The translations under genes and the position numbers were made by a program. 64,000 bases of DNA from Polytrichum commune (Eukaryota; Streptophyta; Polytrichopsida; Polytrichales; Polytrichaceae): contig OX485807.1 in assembly GCA_950295325.1 (NCBI GenBank), forward strand, positions 42,376,440 to 42,440,439, written 5' to 3'. Positions 24,013 through 35,453 of the stretch are shown here, one piece after another (the stretch's first letter is position 1; each line of letters opens with the position of its first letter). The notes under the pieces were generated by a model. That model worked only from the letters and a program-made list of their open reading frames with translations, did not search any database and was not told the DNA's origin.

Positions 24013-24237
24013 TCATTTTGAATCACTTTGTTTATTAATGGTAGCCTCTTGACTTGTAGCCAAATTGGCCTTCTCAAGGGTCCAACCGGCGGCCTTGGCA
24101 ACATAAGCTCTCAAAGATATTCCCCTTTGGCCTTTGATTATCCTCTCCTTCACTTTTCCATTGCTAGAGTCTTCCACTTTCTCCATCGGCCTAACCTCCT
24201 TCGTCTCGCCACCGCGGATGTCCTCCACCTTCTCCAT
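24013..24237 (-). CDS. short frame with conserved T-family peptide (copy T2)
   Basis: A 74-codon frame containing RGISLRAYVAKAAGWTLE at about 24073-24126. Compared with T1 most codons differ only at the third base. It lies at the same distance from the TGTGAGG end as in T1 and T3. Confidence 0.45.
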   Translation of the reverse strand: MEKVEDIRGGETKEVRPMEKVEDSSNGKVKERIIKGQRGISLRAYVAKAAGWTLEKANLATSQEATINKQSDSK

Positions 24238-26103
24238 TAGTAATCCAAGTGATTTATTTTGACCAATAGGTTCAAGTGTTGAAAAACACTTTTCTCAATG
24301 GTTCAAGCACCAATACATTCAAAAGTCACACATGTCCTACCTAGCCTAATGAATCCAATACTTACCTAAGGCCTAAGATATTCTAAAATAATCTATTGTG
24401 GTCCAAGGTTAATTTGTGGTGAGGTAACTAAGGTTACTATGTATTGATTCGTTAAGTGAAGGCCTAACAAGGCTTAGCCCGGGCTTAATCCAAGATTTGC
24501 CTCGGCCCAGTAGAGTTAGCTAGCTGGCCCAGTTGGCTTCGGCCAGTAGAGTTGTATTTGGCAGCATAGTCAGCTAGCTGCCCCAGAGTGGGCTTCGGCC
24601 AGCAGAGTTGTATTTGGCAGTAGAGTTAGCTAGCTGCCCCAGAGTGGGCTTCGGCTAGCATGGTTGTATTTGGTAGCAAAGTCAACTAGCTGCCCCCCTT
24701 AAATGATACAACCTTAGGTGCTAATCAAACATCCACTAATTCCTTCTTCTTTGCACTTTGGCTAAATGAGCTAACCTACACCGCTAATGAACTAAACTAA
24801 TCTAACACACAACTACTCTAAGAGCTACTTACTTCACACAACTTGTCTCAAGCTCTAAGAGCTCACCCCCTTGAGAGACAATGAGAGAGTGTGAGCCCAA
24901 AAGGGTGCCCACATTTAGTCTTAGACCCTTGAAACGTTAGTTGATGCACTTTGAAGTAGCATGTTACTTCACAAAAATATAAAACGAGTGAAATGTTAGT
25001 CTTAGAAGTACCATGTTGTAAGAGGCTAGGATGTGAGTTGTTATTGTGTTTTTACCTTCGGAAGGATTTGAGTGAATGAGGATAGGTAAGGAGAACTTGG
25101 ATTGAGTAGTTAGTGAGTAGGCTAGTACAAATGGATGGAGACAACCAAAGTGACTCAAGAGGCAAGTGCATTCGAATTGGGATGAATGGAGGATCACATG
25201 GAGCGCACAAGTGGACCACCTCATCATGGCCACTTAATGGGGAAGGCCCAAGGAAGAATGCAAGGTGGAGGATAAGCAAATTCTCAAAGCACCAATCAAA
25301 TCACGAGTTAAGCATCGTGGTTTGAATTAAGTGGTGAGCGACGATTTGGGAAAGTAAGGGGAGAAAGTTATGGCGGCGGAAAGCGAAGGAGGCTAAGTTT
25401 GGGTTGAAGCATCCCAAGTTTGGTAAAGTGTGGTAGGTAGAAAGCCAAGGCTAGTTAAATGTTCGAATTAGGATCCTTGTTGATCATTTGAGGGAGGAAG
25501 GCTTAGAAGATAGGATTGGCGCCTACTAAGTAGGAGGAAATCTCAAGGGCTTATCGTGAGCCTTGAGGGTGCTCACCCCCTCAAGCTTACTATATAATTC
25601 CTCATTCTTCCCTCACTCATCCTCTCTTTCCTTTGTGCTCCAAGGCACCCCACGAGTTATAAGTGTGGGTGTGGGAAGCCATATTGGAGCACATGTGGGT
25701 GCTTAGTTTTTAGTTTGAGAGCCAAGGCTTGTTAGCCTTGAAGAGGGCTTGACCTCTTGGTAGAATTAGTGTTGACGTGAAGGATTTTAAAGTTAATTCA
25801 TGATTCCAATTTGTGGTACTTAAAGTTCATGTTTTGAATACACGTGGTTGCAAGTTCCATGTTTAAGAGTTGAGCACTTGATGTTGTGATGAGTGCAAAA
25901 ATATACTTGTGTGGATTAGTTAGTCTTAGTGAAGTTAGGAAATTCTCTCTCCCCCTCTCCTCTCTAGGATTTTAGGATTTTAGGATTAGAGAAGAATTGT
26001 GTGATTAGAAAGGGGTTGTTAGTAGAATTAGGGAAATTAGGTAGGAAGATTAGTTAAGGGCTTGAATAATTAGTGAGGTAGTTGGGGATTACAACTACAA
26101 AGT

Positions 26104-26355
26104 TGTGGGTTCATGAAGGAGCTGGGTTTATGAAGGAGCTGGGTTTGTTTAGTTAGAAAGTAAAGAGCTGGGTTTATGAAGGACCTGGGTTTGTTTAGTT
26201 AGAAGCTAAGGAGCTGGGTTCATGAAGGAGCTGGGTTTATGAAGGAGCTGGGTTTGTTTAGTTAGAAGCTAAGAAGCTGGGTTTATGAAGGAGCTGGGTT
26301 TATGAAGGAGCTAGGTTTATGTAATTAGAAAGTAAAGAGATGGGTTCATGAAGGA
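26104..26355. repeat. T4 minisatellite (gaaggagctgggtttat type)
   Basis: Ten or so copies of GAAGGAGCTGGGTTTAT, some joined to 'gtttagttagaagctaag'. It occupies the place of the unrelated arrays in T1-T3. Confidence 0.85.
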
Positions 26356-26639
26356 GCTTAGTAGATAGCCTACCTAATTAGCTCATAGACAAGTAGTTAG
26401 TTACATTATGCTAGTTAGTGTTATGTGTGGCTTTCACAAGTAAATGTATTTGAGATTGACTATAGAGAATAGTGTTTTTTTTTAACACTTGCATCCTTTC
26501 TTTAAAAATAAACCACGTGCACAACTTAATGGAGAATGTGGAGCACTCTCGCGATGGCAAGACAAAGGAAGCAAAGACCAAAGGTGCGAGGGAGAGATTG
26601 ACATAAGTCACATAAGTATTTCTTAATACTTAAAGGCTT

Positions 26640-26852
26640 ATGTACGGTATGGAGACACCAAGTGAGACCTCTTATAGTAGCGATACGGAATACACAAGTG
26701 ATAGTTCAAGTGGTAGTATAGAGTCAACGGCACGGACTCCATTTAGGAGAGGGATATCCTTAAGGGCTTGTGTAGCTAAAGCAGCCGGATGGACGTTAGA
26801 AGCAAACAAAGACAAAATAGCACCCGAGCATAAGGAGGTTAAAATAACATAG
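26640..26852 (+). CDS. short frame with conserved T-family peptide (copy T4)
   Basis: A 70-codon frame with a Ser/Thr-rich N-terminus and RGISLRACVAKAAGWTLE at 26748-26801. Between T4 and T1 the 18 codons differ mostly at synonymous sites; I count one replacement (Ile/Met). This frame gives the sense strand of the T family. Confidence 0.5.
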   Translation: MYGMETPSETSYSSDTEYTSDSSSGSIESTARTPFRRGISLRACVAKAAGWTLEANKDKIAPEHKEVKIT

Positions 26853-27592
26853 TTAACTTGTGCATTCTCCACATACGTATTGAAATCGTACATTGAGTTG
26901 TTAAAAGTGAAATTCCAGTTAAATCCAAGACCACTTGAAGGGTGAACCTTGCACTATGGACTCATCCAAGTCCAAATCCAATACCGCGGAGGAATGTGAG
27001 CCCAAACCCACTACTCGGACTACGGACGCTTAAGGGTGGGGAGTTTGGCCTCACAGAGAGAGAGAGCTTAACTAATTAACTTCACTAAAACTAATAACCT
27101 ATACACGTGGCTCAAGCTCTTAAGGACTTGCTCCCTTGAGAGCGCTTGATGGAGAGAGAAGTAAATGAGGGAAAAAACACCTTAAGTAGCAAAGAGAGAG
27201 AGAGGGAGAGAGGGAGAGGGAGGTGAGGATAGGGTGAGAGGATTAGCACCTCCAATCACAATCCCTTAACCTTCTCCTCCAAAGTAGGGACTAATCCCCA
27301 TCCACCAAGCTTCCTCCTTCCTAAACTAACAAGGTGGATCCAAAAGTGGGCATTTAACCCGCGGAGCTCACCTTGCTTCACCTTACCCCCTACTCACATT
27401 ATCAAGGCATACTCTTATTGAAATCAAACCTTGAAATAATCACACAACACCACCTAATGCCTAAAATTAAATCCACACCACTCTTCAGTCTTTTTATGTT
27501 TTGTGAATAATCATAACACATCAAAGTCAAACTAAAATTGGTTTCGAAGAGTTAATCACCATATGTGGGCACCATTTTGGGCTCACATTGTC

Positions 27593-28339
27593 CTCTATGC
27601 AGATGGAGTTAGAGTACCATTTACCTTTCGGATGCAAGAGGACGGTCTAGCGTATGTGACATCCCAACGTCTGAGTATTCGGTTCGGCTTCAGAGAGGAC
27701 ACCATTATTGTTGACGAGGAAATTTTTGACGTTGTCACGTCAGAACTTACACACACCCTTGGTCGGGTTCCGCAGCGAGATGAGAACAATAACTTGTTTT
27801 GGCCTCACTGATTCTCAGATGGCTGCATCTATTGAGATCCTCACTCCTCGTAATTCCTCTACGTGCACCATTCAAACTCCTTTGCCACGTGATGTGAAGG
27901 TCAAGGTCGAGCCCGGTCTCGAGACCCCAATTGTAGAAAACGTTAGATTTCAGTCTGTAATAACACTTTCTTCTGATGAAGAGGGCAGTCCCACACAGGC
28001 CTCGCCTAAGGTCATAGTTAGTGGGAACGCTCCTACCCTAAAGCCTTTGTCGCAAGATACTGTTAGCATATTACCATTACTTAAACAACTTGCAGGAATG
28101 CCTGGAAAAAAAATATTCTTAAAAAAATAGACTACACGGTGATTAGACACGAGAGGGTTGAGTACCTTCCTCCTGTGTTCGATGGTGCCGTCATATTTGA
28201 GTTGCCACCCGCTGGTCACACGGCCGCACGGTCACAGGCCAAGTCAATGCAAGGAATGGACAAGCGTTACGACGGCCATGTGTGGACGAAGACCATCACC
28301 ACCAACATCACAAACGACTTTGGTATATCCTTCCGTTAT
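27593..28339 (+). pseudogene. M2 MULE-like transposase, segment 2 (N-terminal module and linker)
   Basis: Continues from 23900. It encodes the N-terminal module (YADGVRVPFTFRMQEDG), an acidic/Ser linker (LSSDEE) and the stretch MDKRYDGHVWTKTITTNITN, which matches MDKMCDGHPWCTTKTTNIQN in M1. Frame breaks: one near 27780-27815 and one at A-runs 28106-28113/28121-28127. It ends at FRY where T3 is inserted. Function as for M1. Confidence 0.7.
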
Positions 28340-28452
28340 TGTGAGGCCAAACCCACCACCCTTAAGCGTCCTAGTCCGGGTGATGGTCTTGAGAATCACA
28401 TGTAGCGTATGTAGCGTGAAAATTAATTTCTTCACATCCTTAAGCATTCATG

Positions 28453-28680
28453 TCATTGTGAATCACTTTGTTTATTAGAAATAGCCTCTTGGCTCGTGGT
28501 CGCGTTGGATTTTTTTAGGGTCCAACCGGCGGCCTTGGCAACACAAGTTCTCAAGGATATTCCCCTTTGGCTTTTGATCACCCTTTCCTTCACATTGCCC
28601 TTGCTAGAGTATTCCCTTTTATCCATTTTTTTTATAAGTGATCGAGTTTTACCAAAGAGGACGTAAGTGTTGAAAAACAC
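28453..28680 (-). CDS. short frame with conserved T-family peptide (copy T3)
   Basis: A 75-codon frame with RGISLRTCVAKAAGWTLK at about 28513-28566. Two replacements relative to T4 (Ala to Thr, Glu to Lys); other differences are silent. Confidence 0.45.
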   Translation of the reverse strand: MFFNTYVLFGKTRSLIKKMDKREYSSKGNVKERVIKSQRGISLRTCVAKAAGWTLKKSNATTSQEAISNKQSDSQ

Positions 28681-28849
28681 TCCCTCAATGGTTAATCACA
28701 ATTACAATTGCCTTTGAGGCCACACGTGATTCTAAATAAACTAATGCCTTAACTACTTGGATTGCACTACCAATTCTAAACACCTAATGTAATGCTTTCT
28801 AGAGATACTAATGTAAGTTAATTAGAACTAGCCTTGACTAGCTTCTCAT

Positions 28850-29285
28850 GGGCAGCTCCGGGGCTCCGCCTTACCCGAACTCCACAGTCCAGCCACCAAG
28901 GCTTAGCCTTACCCGAGCTCCACAGTCCAGCAGCCAAGGCTTAGCCTCCCGAACTCCACAGTCCAGCAGCCAGGCTTAGCCTTACCCGAGCTCCACAGTC
29001 CAGCAGCCAGGCTTAGCCTTCCGAACTCCACAGTCCAGCAGCCAGGCTTAGCCTTACCCGAGCTCCACAGTCCAGCAGCCAGGCTTAGCCTTACCCGAGC
29101 TCCACAGTCCAGCAGCCAGGCTTAGCCTTACCCGAGTTCCACAGTCCAGCAGCCAGGCTTAGCCTTCCGAACTCCACAGTCCAGCAGCCAGGCTTAGCCT
29201 TACCCGAGCTCCACAGACCAGTAGCCAGGCTTAGCCTTACCCGAGCTCCACAGTCCAACAGCCAAGGCTTAGCCTTACCCCAAAC
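28850..29285. repeat. T3 minisatellite (cttagccttacccgagctcc type)
   Basis: About eleven units of roughly 37 bp built from GCTTAGCCTTACCCGAGCTC and CACAGTCCAGCAGCCAG, some lacking 'taccc'. Confidence 0.9.
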
Positions 29286-30067
29286 TCAATCAAGCCGAAC
29301 TAAATTCAACATAATCACCTAATCACCTAATCACCTAATTGCTCAAAGGCCCACATGCGAGCCTTTTAGCTACACACTTAAATGTAATCCCCTCAAGATG
29401 CTTAATCGGACAATTGCTAATTCTTTTAATACTCGGCTAATAGGCTAACTAATTACCTAACATCATCAACTAATCCACACACGTGGCCCAAAGCTCTAAG
29501 AGCTCACCTCTCTTGAGAGGACTTAAGAGAGAGAGCTCAACTAATTAACTCCACTAAAACTAATAACCTACACACGTGGCTCAAGCTCTTAAGAGCTTGC
29601 TCCCTTGAGAGCGCTTGATGGAGAGAGAAGTAAATGAGAGAGAAAACACCTTAAGTAGCAAAGAGGGAGAGAGAGGGAGAGGGAGAGAAAGGTGAGGATA
29701 GGGTGAGAGGATTAGCACCTCCAATCACAATCCCTTAACCTTCACCTTCAAAGTAGGGATTAATCCCCTTCCACCAAGCTTCCTTCTTCCTAAACTACCA
29801 AGGTGGATCCAAAAGTGGGCATTTAACCCGCGGAGCTCACCTTGCTTCACCTTACCCCCTACTCACATTATCAAGGCATACTCTTATTGAATTCATCCTT
29901 GAAATAATCACACAACACATTCTAAAGCCTAAACTTAAATCCACACCACACTTCACACTTCACTCTTTTTATGTTTTGTGAATAATCATAATACATCAAA
30001 GTCAAACTACAATTGGTTTCGAAGAGTTAATCACCACATGTGGGCACCATTTTGGGCTCACAGTTAT

Positions 30068-30746
30068 TCCGCCTGCGTTGGACACCTGCGTTGCAACAAC
30101 AAAGGACTGCGAATATCTGATCCGCCGACCTCGCATTTTCCAAGTCAACGAGACAGAGTTTGAAGGTTATACCCTCCAAGCCTTTGTAGTGGATCAAGCA
30201 CCCCCAACTGCGTCTACGCTTGTTTGCAAGGTATGTAAAGAACCCCCGGCATGTATTGCTACATGTGGAGCTAAGATTTATTATGTGGCTGGCAAAATCA
30301 ACCATACAAGAGCATGTATCCACATAGGAACTCACGATCACCCAGTCAAGGTGGGCGATTACACAGACACTAAGGCAAAGATTAGTGGCCTAATTGAAGA
30401 ACAGATCGAGAAGACTCCCCAGGCTACCAAGAGTGCAGTGGTGTTGGAGGCTAGCAAAGTTCTAATTGGCAACTATCTTCTTCAACCCGATGACGCGCCC
30501 CCAAAGAAGCTTACTCTAGAGGAACTTGTTCCTGTTTTTTATCGATGTAAGGACATGGCTTCCCCAAACATCCGCAACAAGGCCATGAGTTTTCGTTTCC
30601 TCAGGAGGTATGGTGTCATGGACTCTATCACCAAACTTCGTGGAATCAGTTTATGGGCCTTTGTTTAGGAGAATAAATTTCCAGGTCAAGGCGCTGATCT
30701 TGACAAGGTTTTTGTCTTCAAGATGTCGGAAGTTGGGCCTGGTAGT
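30068..30746 (+). pseudogene. M2 MULE-like transposase, segment 3 (zinc-finger region)
   Basis: It resumes with CVGHLRCNN and, after a one-base insertion at 30104-30105, reads through C-x2-C (CKVC), CIATCGAKIYYV and C-x-H-x4-H-x-H (CIHIGTHDHP), the same finger as in M1. It then has MDSITKLRG and FPGQGADLDKVFVFK. An in-frame TAG at 30666-30668 sits where a Gln codon is likely. The segment ends ...EVGPGS at the TAGT site where element D is inserted; the frame resumes at 59579. Confidence 0.8.
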
Positions 30747-31133
30747 GGGTGTAGGCATGCAAGGGCGGCACAATAACGGCAAAACTAAGTCCGTGGGAAC
30801 TTTTTTTTTTGGTGGTTTAGGGTTTAGTGGAAAAGTGCCAGCCTGGCTAGATCGACGGTCAATCTGGATGGACTAGTGGCCGTAAGGCTGGGGTTTAGGG
30901 TCAGCCCCGGCTTCGCTCTGCGATTTCGAAATCGCGAGTTTGGCGCAGCGCTCTGAGTTGGCGGGAAAGCGTGTCTTCTTCCGTACGTCATGGGAGATCG
31001 GAAGGCAGTCCCCATCGCCGTAGGCTTCGTCGAACGCAAGGTGGCGTATTCTTTGTATTCGGTACCCTGAGCTCAGCAAGGAATCTGAATTGTGAGAACA
31101 ATCTAGGGTTTAGGCTGAATTTTGGTTTCGGTG

Positions 31134-34100
31134 ATGTCTTCTCATTTACGGTCTGGCAGTGGCATCAGTAATGGTCCTCATTCTACAACAGTACTTGCTT
31201 CTGCGAAATTAGAGTCCGGTGTTGCAACCCGTCACATTCCTAGATCAGGTTATGCTTATCCTATCTACAGAGAGGCACCGGAGTTATTTGAAGAGCATGC
31301 CTCCCGATCGTACACCAAGGGGGAATTTGCTGAGAAGTACATATTAGACTGTGGAGGAATGAACCCTAAGCAGGTTAGAGTTCCTCGAGATTGTACCAAC
31401 GACGAGGTAGTTGCATTGTTTGGTCCAACTGTAGGCAAGAATGGTCACCATTACACCGAGTGTAAGGACGAGAAATTGATAGCACGTATAGAGAATTTAT
31501 GGATGATTCTGCATCAACGGAGGCTGGTACCGGCCAGCCGAGTCATTTCACAAGCAATGGCTCGAGGTTTTGTTTGTGAAGTGAAGAGGAATAAGCGCAT
31601 GAATTGGGCGGCATACGGAGAGTGGACCAATGCAGAACAATTGCGAAGGAGGGTGAAAGCTCTGAAAGGCGGTGGTGGGACTGTGCTTGGAGACGACGAG
31701 GTGCCAGACTGCACCATAGCCTCGGGTTTGTTAAGCGGTGGCGAGGAAGCATTTCACCTTGTTGACTCAAGCTGCAACATGGAGGAACTGGTAGAGTATA
31801 AGAACCTTGCCGATGCCGCATTGAAGGAGGCTTAGGTTCGGTTAGAAGAGCGAATCAAGTCCAGGGATGCAAGCGCAATGAAAGACGTTATTGCACGAGG
31901 CCAGATGCGGGACCGCACCAATCTGCTGTTGGCGTCGGAGGGTCAGCTGCAGATTCTTCTTGATCAACTCGCGGAGAAAGAGGCTACACCCACCACTGAT
32001 GGTGATGGAGGCAGTTTAGGGTTGGAGCAGCTTCAGATAGAGATTTCAGCCCAGAGGCTCGTTGTCAAGACATTTCAAAAGTTGGCAGACGAAGGAGAAA
32101 TGTTAGCCAAGAATGCGACTCAGAGTGACGACAACGTCACAGGCGAAATTATTGAGCTTGAGAACGACGTTGAAGTTTGCAAGCGTCATGCGGGGGCGGT
32201 TGCTAATATTTTGATGTGTGAAGGACGGCCAGGTTTGGGATTGGGTGCCAACATTGTTTCTCCGAAACCCTACTGTTGTAATGGTGAAACTACTACTGTA
32301 GAGAGGAATTTTCTTCCAACAGTGAAGTGTGTGTTTTGTGGATTGGGATTTGCTCCTTTGTGGGCATTAAGGTTTTCTTCTTGCCAACATCCATATCACC
32401 ACTGGTGTGCAACGTATCATTTTGCAAGGACTGAGAAATGTGTATCAAAAGCTTGTAATGAACAGGTCCAGCATGTAGGCTGGTGGGAGAGTAGCGGACT
32501 TCGTAGGCCAAACGGGGTTGGGCTGCTGGACTCCCGAAACTTGGTTCGCCAAAGATGGATACAAGATGGTGAGTCGATCTTCTGTCGTTTGCTTCTGTTC
32601 AAGGTTCCTGTTTCTTGTTTTGGGCTTTGCTTCTCGTTTTGTGTATTAGCTGCGTTGGATGATCTGGTTTGCTTTTGAGTAAGGGTTTCAGGGTTTATGT
32701 TTGGGCTTGCATCGTGGTTTACAATCTGGTTTCAATATTTTTATCAATAGAAACATTCTGTATTTCAGAATGTTTGTACTAGCTGCGTTGGATGATCTGG
32801 TTGTGAGGCAAACGAGTGCTTTTGGTATACAATTCGGATGTGGGACTATGACCATATTTTGTTATGACTACCTACAACACTAAGATAAGTCCCATGCTTG
32901 AGGACAAGTTCCCATGCTTTGGCAAATTTTCCTTATCATCTATAAATCAGTTTAGGTGAAGTATTCAAGTTTTCCTCTGAAGTCTACAATCCTAGGGATC
33001 ACAATGCGTAGAAATAATTGGAGTCACTCAGAACAGGTTGGGAGTCTTCAGCATGTGCACATTAGTTGCCGTGTAGTCACTTTGGAGTAGGTTGGGAGTC
33101 TTCAGCATGTGCACATTAGTTGCCGTGTAGTCACTTTGGAGTAGGCTGGGAGTCTTCAGCATGTGCACATTAGTTGCCGTGTAGTCACTTTGGAGTAGGC
33201 TGGGAGTCTGTAGTAAGGACTTCTGTCGAATTCACAAGTACTTATTGATGAAGAGTACCTTGATAGTCCTGCTAGGTTGATAGAGAGTCCTTCTGATGGC
33301 TTCGGGAGTATATGCACAATCTATGGACTTTATGTTACTTTGAAGGTATTTTCATTTATTTATATCCTATTTGGTACCTTTGTAGTCCTTTTGCCAAGGT
33401 ATAAAGTCCTTGAAAAAGCTTTGGAAGCTACATTGCGAGTCCTTGACCAGTGCAGACTTACGGTTTAGGTTGGGTGTTACTTGCAGACTTTTTGGGTAGT
33501 CCTCAAATCACTCAAACAATAACAAATACTGTTTCAGTGTCAACCAATTTCAATGGTGGCTCGCAATCAAATGCCACTCCCAGTAAGAAGAGTGAGAAAT
33601 GTAGTTTGCAATGGGATAATGAGAAAAATACGGGTGCTCTGAATTTAGACATAGGACAGGTCCCAGAAGAAGACTACTTGCCCAGTAGAGTAGGGCCATA
33701 TCAAGTATATATTGATCGACCTTCGTCGAACTTTGAAGTTGCGGAGGATACTGCGGCACCAGGAGGAAGACAAGTTCAATCACCTAGAGGTGCTTCACAG
33801 AAGGGGTCAGAATCACCAGGGAAGGAGCCAAGGGCAGAAATGAATGGTGAGAGGTCCACTGGGGAGAAGCAAAAGAAGTCTTCCGTAGAGAAACAAAAGA
33901 AGGAACGGAATGAGAAGATGTTCTTGGCAATGCCAGAAGAGGTGTCCGTAGAGAGTGAAAGCGGGTCTGAGAGCGACAATGAAGAAGAACGTCCTGAAGA
34001 TGAGGCGGAAGGTCTGAAGAAGACCAACAATAAAAGAAAGCACAACACCCAGAAGAAGAAGACCAAAACACCAGTCTCTGAGCGGAAGAGTACAGCTTCA

Positions 34101-34184
34101 AATACTCGCTCTGCTAGCAAGAGTGCACCTGAGTTGGGGAAAAGTCCTGAGATCGTCAAAAAATCTAAGAATGACAAAAAGTAG
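31134..34184 (+). pseudogene. D1: RING-like zinc-binding protein with Lys/Glu-rich tail, element D
   Basis: Two exons, 31134-32568 and 33487-34184, joined by a phase-1 intron (GTGAGT...TTGCAG); together they give 711 codons including the stop. Residues about 399-442 hold CVFCG, CQHPYHHWC and CVSKAC, a C-x2-C...C-x-H-x2-H-x2-C...C-x4-C arrangement like a RING or PHD variant. Residues before it are predicted largely helical (for example ALKEA and LEERIKSRD). The last 150 residues are rich in Lys, Glu and Ser, suggesting a disordered nuclear tail. One in-frame TAG at 31833-31835 interrupts it, probably an old Gln codon. It converges with the transposase gene and may be an accessory DNA-binding or ubiquitin-type factor; that role is inference. 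Confidence 0.6.
33035..33211. repeat. 54-bp tandem repeat in the D1 intron
   Basis: Three full copies and a partial one of a unit containing GGGAGTCTTCAGCATGTGCA and 'gttgccgtgtagtcacttt', almost identical to each other. Confidence 0.9.
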
Positions 34185-35453
34185 GGTAGCAAAAAACAGA
34201 GAGGTAGTTCTTGATGTTGGTGTTCTGCGTAGTAGCGCCTATCGGAAATGCTCATTGGACCTGAGATTAAATGGTAATATGAATAAAAAAAAGTTGCACA
34301 CCACATCCTGATGTGTCTCTATCCTTGAGATTTGAGAAATGCATGTATTTCGGTGGTCTTTTGCATTACAAATGAGTCAACGTTCTCAGGCAGTCAATCC
34401 ATGATAGTCAACATGTCAATGTGTCGAAGCTTTCAATTTGTTTCAAAACATTTTTTCATGTTCTGATCGATTTGATGAGGAAATCTGCAATTATGAATAA
34501 ACCTTTCTCATCATGGCGTTTCGTTGACTGAGCATTTTCATGTGGAATAGGGATGTCAACATGCGAGAATGTATGTACTCAGGCTTTGTTATAAAACATA
34601 CCAAGTTGGAATTAATGTGAAGTTTTATATGATTATTGTTACTATTTTCTATCATCATGAGTTCAGTTTACGCAAATTACAAGTGTACTTGCTTCCTTGC
34701 TGATATTAGTGACATAGATGTGTGCATGTGACCAAATCCTCTTGAAGATTAGTTTGTCTTACTGCGTACTTTCAGGAGAAACAATGTGTACTGATGCAAT
34801 TTGTAGGCTAACCGTGCATCAGATCGTGGAGCCCTGTGCAGAGATTGTCATTGTGATACTTTACCTTCTTGGTTTGTACACTTCTCCAAATTACTAGAGA
34901 AAGTGCTACATTACAAAAAGAGCATAGTCAGCTCGAGTAAAAAGTGCACAGAGCTTTCTCCTGTCCCGACGCATGCTCTTTGTCATGTACTTGTGATCAG
35001 CAGAGGCCATAGCTTACAGTGCACACCAACCTGTGACTTTCTCTCACTGTAAATTGGGTGTTGAAATTAAATTAAACGGTTTTAAAGTAGCTGCATGCTG
35101 CTATGTAAACTATGTCTCTCCAAATACACAATAAACTGCACTTGTGTCTAAAGACACATTTGAAGTCTAAAGATGCCTCATCATTAAACCTTGTCTTCTT
35201 GTCTACCCTAAACCCTGAAAACCTTGCTCTAGCATGCTCCAACCTCCAACCTCTAGCATGCTCCATGCTCCAACCTTTAGCACCCATCTTTGTAACTGCA
35301 CATACCAAAGGAAACAAAAAACAGAACAAAAACAAAGAACAAACGTGATATAGACTACAACTACCACGTAAAGAAAAAAGTTCACAACTAGAAGTAAGTG
35401 TAAATCTGCAAAATGTACAAACTTCAGAAAGTTTTTTAGTGCTCCGGAGTATT
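34185..35453. other. spacer between the convergent D genes
   Basis: About 1.27 kb between the stop codons of D1 (plus) and the D transposase (minus). It presumably holds both 3' untranslated regions. No supported gene. Confidence 0.5.

Larger units (their letters stand above)
24890..27055 (-). mobile_element. T4: inverted T-family copy inserted in T2
   Basis: It reads TGTGAGCCC...GGCCTCACA on plus, that is, inverted relative to T2. The flanks are a perfect GAGAG duplication (24885-24889 and 27056-27060) inside a GA-rich part of T2. Length 2166 bp. It carries its own minisatellite at about 26104-26355 and the conserved peptide on the plus strand. Confidence 0.9.
23901..27587 (+). mobile_element. 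T2: LTR-like repeat inserted in M2, itself interrupted by T4
   Basis: Ends TGTGAGGCCAAACCCACCAC and GGGCTCACA are flanked by a perfect TTGTC duplication (23896-23900, 27588-27592). Without T4 and its target duplication it is about 1.5 kb. Its minisatellite (about 24490-24700, units with 'gctagctgccccagagtggg') differs from that of T1. Confidence 0.9.
28340..30062 (+). mobile_element. T3: LTR-like repeat inserted in M2
   Basis: Ends TGTGAGGCC and GGGCTCACA, with a perfect GTTAT duplication (28335-28339 and 30063-30067). Length 1723 bp. Excising it rejoins the M2 frame through ...FRYSACVGHLRC. The minisatellite at 28850-29285 is unique to this copy. Confidence 0.92.

Noticed and set aside
33776-34306. 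Minus-strand frames opposite the Lys/Glu-rich tail of D1
   Set aside because: Leu/Phe/Ser-rich shadows of the plus-strand coding exon.
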